DNA of 64,000 nucleotides from Tridacna crocea (lineage: Eukaryota; Mollusca; Bivalvia; Cardiida; Cardiidae). How positions within the stretch are numbered: position 1 is the stretch's first letter; each line of letters starts with the position of its first letter. The notes beneath the pieces are model-generated. The model worked only from the letters and a program-made list of their open reading frames with translations, was not told where the DNA came from and ran no database searches. Made by a program: the position numbers and the translations under genes. The stretch is taken from the NCBI GenBank assembly GCA_943736015.1, contig OX031059.1:55067159-55131158 (forward strand), given 5' to 3'. Below are positions 61,634-64,000 of this stretch, piece by piece.

Positions 61634-62262
61634 TGTGTACCTCCTGTAGGTACTGATAAATGCTATATTTGAGTCATTATCTCCCGCTAGATGGCATTCT
61701 ATAAATACTCATCTATCTAATATGGGCATCCTGGGTACAGAACCGAACCACTTTCCCTACGCGACAACAGTTACTTTGAATTTCAAACTAAATAAACGTT
61801 TACTCAATAAAACGCTACCTCGTGCAATTCACTCAGCTATGATCAACAGTTTAGAGAAATCTGGAGCTACAGCAGGTCTAATTTCCTCCTCAAACGTATT
61901 GATAAAAGCTATTTTCTACATTACTACTTTATAGAGCGTAATATTACAGTCTGCCCGCTTTTGGGGTTAGTGATGTGTCATATATAGTCGAGTCTTCGAA
62001 GAATATGAAATGCGCAGACAACGATATTTAAGTTACTTTAACCATAAAACTTCCTTCCTTCCTTCCTTCCTTCCTTCCTTCATTCATTCATTCATTCATT
62101 CAGTTACTTTACAGAGAGGCAACAAGATTCCAAAATCTTCACAAATCTAGCCAAAATCTTTCCTCAAATCTATTCCAAAATTAATGTTCCACTAAATTAA
62201 ATGAGTTTTTAACTCCTGTCTGATTAAAAGTTGTAAAGCAATTTATTTCCCTTTTTTTAGGG
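61634..62262. other. No gene recognised; microsatellite
   Basis: A (CTTC)n(ATTC)n microsatellite at about 62050-62101 is the only structure seen. Confidence 0.55.
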
Positions 62263-62264
62263 TC

Positions 62265-63065
62265 TTCTCTTTTTAGCTCTTTTTAGGGGAGCTTTTAGGA
62301 TCACCCGGTGTCTGTCATGCGTCGTCTGTCTCGCGTTTTCCGTCTTCAACGACTCTTTAAACATCAACTCCTTCTAAACCGCTGGGCTAATTAGGATCAA
62401 ATTTGGCTGGAATATTCCTTGGGAGGTCTCTTTGAGAAGTGTTCACAGATTTTGATCCGTCAAAAACTCTGGTTGCCATGGCAACCAAATGGAATTTTCT
62501 AAGAAATTATTTTAAAATGTTCATCTCTGAAACCGCTGGCCAGATTTTGAAATAATTTCACAGAGATTTTCCTTGGATAATCCTTTTCAAAAAGTGTTCG
62601 CGAAATTGTGATCGGTCAAGAAACATAGCTCTGGAGAATGGGTACTACTTGCACTATACGGACATGAAATAATTCTTGAAAATTCTTCTTCTCTTAAAAG
62701 GCTGGTCAGATTTTGAAATAATTTCACAGAGACGTTTTTGGGTGACCCTTTTCAAAACTTGGTCGTGAGATTTGGATCGGTCAAGAAACATGGCTCTGGT
62801 GAATGGGGGCTACTTCCACTATACGGATGTGAAGAAATTCTTGAGTATTCTTCTTCTCTGAAATTGATGGTCAGATTTTGAAATAATTTCACAGATATAT
62901 TCCTTTGGTTACGCCTTTCAAAAAGAGTTCGCGAAATTTTGATCCGTCGAGAAACATGGCTCTGGTGAATAGGGTATACTTACACTTTACGGACATAAAG
63001 AAATTCTTGAAAATTCTTTTTCTCTGAAACTGCTGGTCAGATTTTGAAATAATTTCACAGAGATG
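62265..63065 (+). repeat. Tandem-unit interspersed repeat (unit about 165 bp)
   Basis: A TTTTTAGCTC...GGGGAGCTTTTAGGATCACC start is followed by four units spaced 164-166 bp, each with CAGATTTTGAAATAATTTCA and CACTATACGGACAT-like motifs. The right end was not defined. Confidence 0.75.
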
Positions 63066-63632
63066 AGTAGTAAGGGAACAGCGCTTTAGACCGGAAGTGG
63101 TATTTAAATTCCTTCTTTACTCTATATAAATGACGTAATCAAGTCGGTGGAGGGACTTTTTGGGCTAGTGGGGGTACTTTCAGAATCTATTTTTAGCCTC
63201 GAGGTCAACAATGCGTGACATATTGATCGTGTCTCTCGAGCAGACGAAAACTCGCCTCGTTGTGTAAACAAAAGCAGACGAATTCTAGGGATCCACAGTG
63301 GTAAAACATTGTGGAAAAATTGGTTTGCAGACGATAATTTCCAACAAGGGCCGATAGTACAAAGACCACTTCCAAAACAGGATGGGAAAAGTCTTATGCT
63401 CTATCGGAAGCAACCAAATCTCTTTCCAGCAACTGAGAACAGCACGGAAGAAAGTCAGTCTATTTTTAACCAATGAGTTCAACAACGCAAGGTCTTTCTC
63501 GAGCAGACGAATTCTAGAGATCGGCTGTGGTGTGGAAAAGGTTTTCAGAAGCAATTTAATCCGTTCCCTACAACGATGCGCTGGACAGGGGGAAATTACT
63601 CTCTCTCTCATTTTCATCATGTTGTGCAATGC

Positions 63633-63671
<39 letters not shown>

Positions 63672-64000
63672 AATATAAAAAATGACTGTGGGGTTTAACA
63701 AGTCTAAACATGCTATCCGATGAAATGGCGTAATTAGCCAGTTAAAACGAGTTTAAGCCGGATAATTTTTACATGTCGAGACACGTTCATAAGGATCCTA
63801 TAAAAGAGTGATTTTTTCCGATATTACGTTTATTCCACTGCAAGATACTGTTGAGTGAACATCACTCTACATCCAGTAGCATCATCCAACGCCTAGCGAA
63901 AATACTACCAAGTGACGATTTTATCACGGTAAGAAATTAGTACTGGATTTTATGTAAAAGCGCTTTTAGCTCTCGTCAACCAATCAGAAGACAGTTTCGG
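63065..64000. other. No gene recognised; (CT)n microsatellite
   Basis: A (TC)n run lies at about 63628-63669. GAGCAGACGAA...GAATTCTAGGGATC (63238-63292) and GAGCAGACGAATTCTAGAGATC (63500-63521) repeat each other. Open frames here are low-complexity or unrecognised. Confidence 0.45.

Noticed and set aside
63285-63701. 138-codon minus-strand frame
   Set aside because: Its N-terminal part is a translated (CT)n microsatellite (Arg-Glu repeats); the rest is unrecognised.

Overview
The window is animal (metazoan) nuclear DNA, most likely from a bivalve mollusc. It has three intron-containing genes whose proteins resemble animal families, and it is crowded with repeats of types I associate with bivalve genomes: AGCTCACCTGAG-ended tandem elements, TATGCTCCCC-ended elements and GCAACACGCGAAAAGGGGC hairpin elements. 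The species cannot be named from the sequence. All gene models were built by reading splice sites and protein similarity by eye, without alignment tools.

Genes from left to right. (1) 506-7200, plus strand: the last seven coding exons of a coiled-coil axonemal protein, CFAP57 (WDR65). Its WD-repeat part lies off the left edge. (2) 12076-28489, minus strand: a complete ten-exon TECR gene (very-long-chain enoyl-CoA reductase, 302 codons plus stop). One of its introns has a GC donor. (3) 30835-45694, plus strand: a complete three-exon XK-related membrane protein (XKR4/6/7-like, 504 aa). TECR and XKR are divergent, with about 2.3 kb between their start codons. No host gene was recognised to the right of 45.7 kb.

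Mobile DNA dominates the rest. The second XKR intron holds a young antisense BEL/Pao LTR element (37456-41448). Its two 609-bp LTRs differ at two positions, it has a 5-bp target duplication, and its single 829-codon ORF keeps Gag and protease but has lost reverse transcriptase, RNase H and integrase. About sixty copies or fragments of one roughly 230-bp hairpin MITE lie between 0.2 and 57 kb. They are bounded by TTAA and have a near-perfect central hairpin whose two arms change together between subfamilies. One copy supplies the stop codon and a possible poly(A) signal of the XKR gene. Others are nested in each other, share a TTAA, or sit in tandem duplications. Tandem-repeat elements with about 145-bp units lie at 31.7, 33.3, 47.8 and 51.6 kb.

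The right end (57-64 kb) is nearly free of the TTAA MITE. It contains a 3.9-kb element with terminal inverted repeats at about 57767-61633. Most of its body is a giant imperfect palindrome with arms of about 1.5 kb and a second, 33-bp palindrome in its spacer. A 370-bp relative with the same ends lies at 55388-55757. This palindromic element and the hairpin MITE system are the best candidates for something undescribed.
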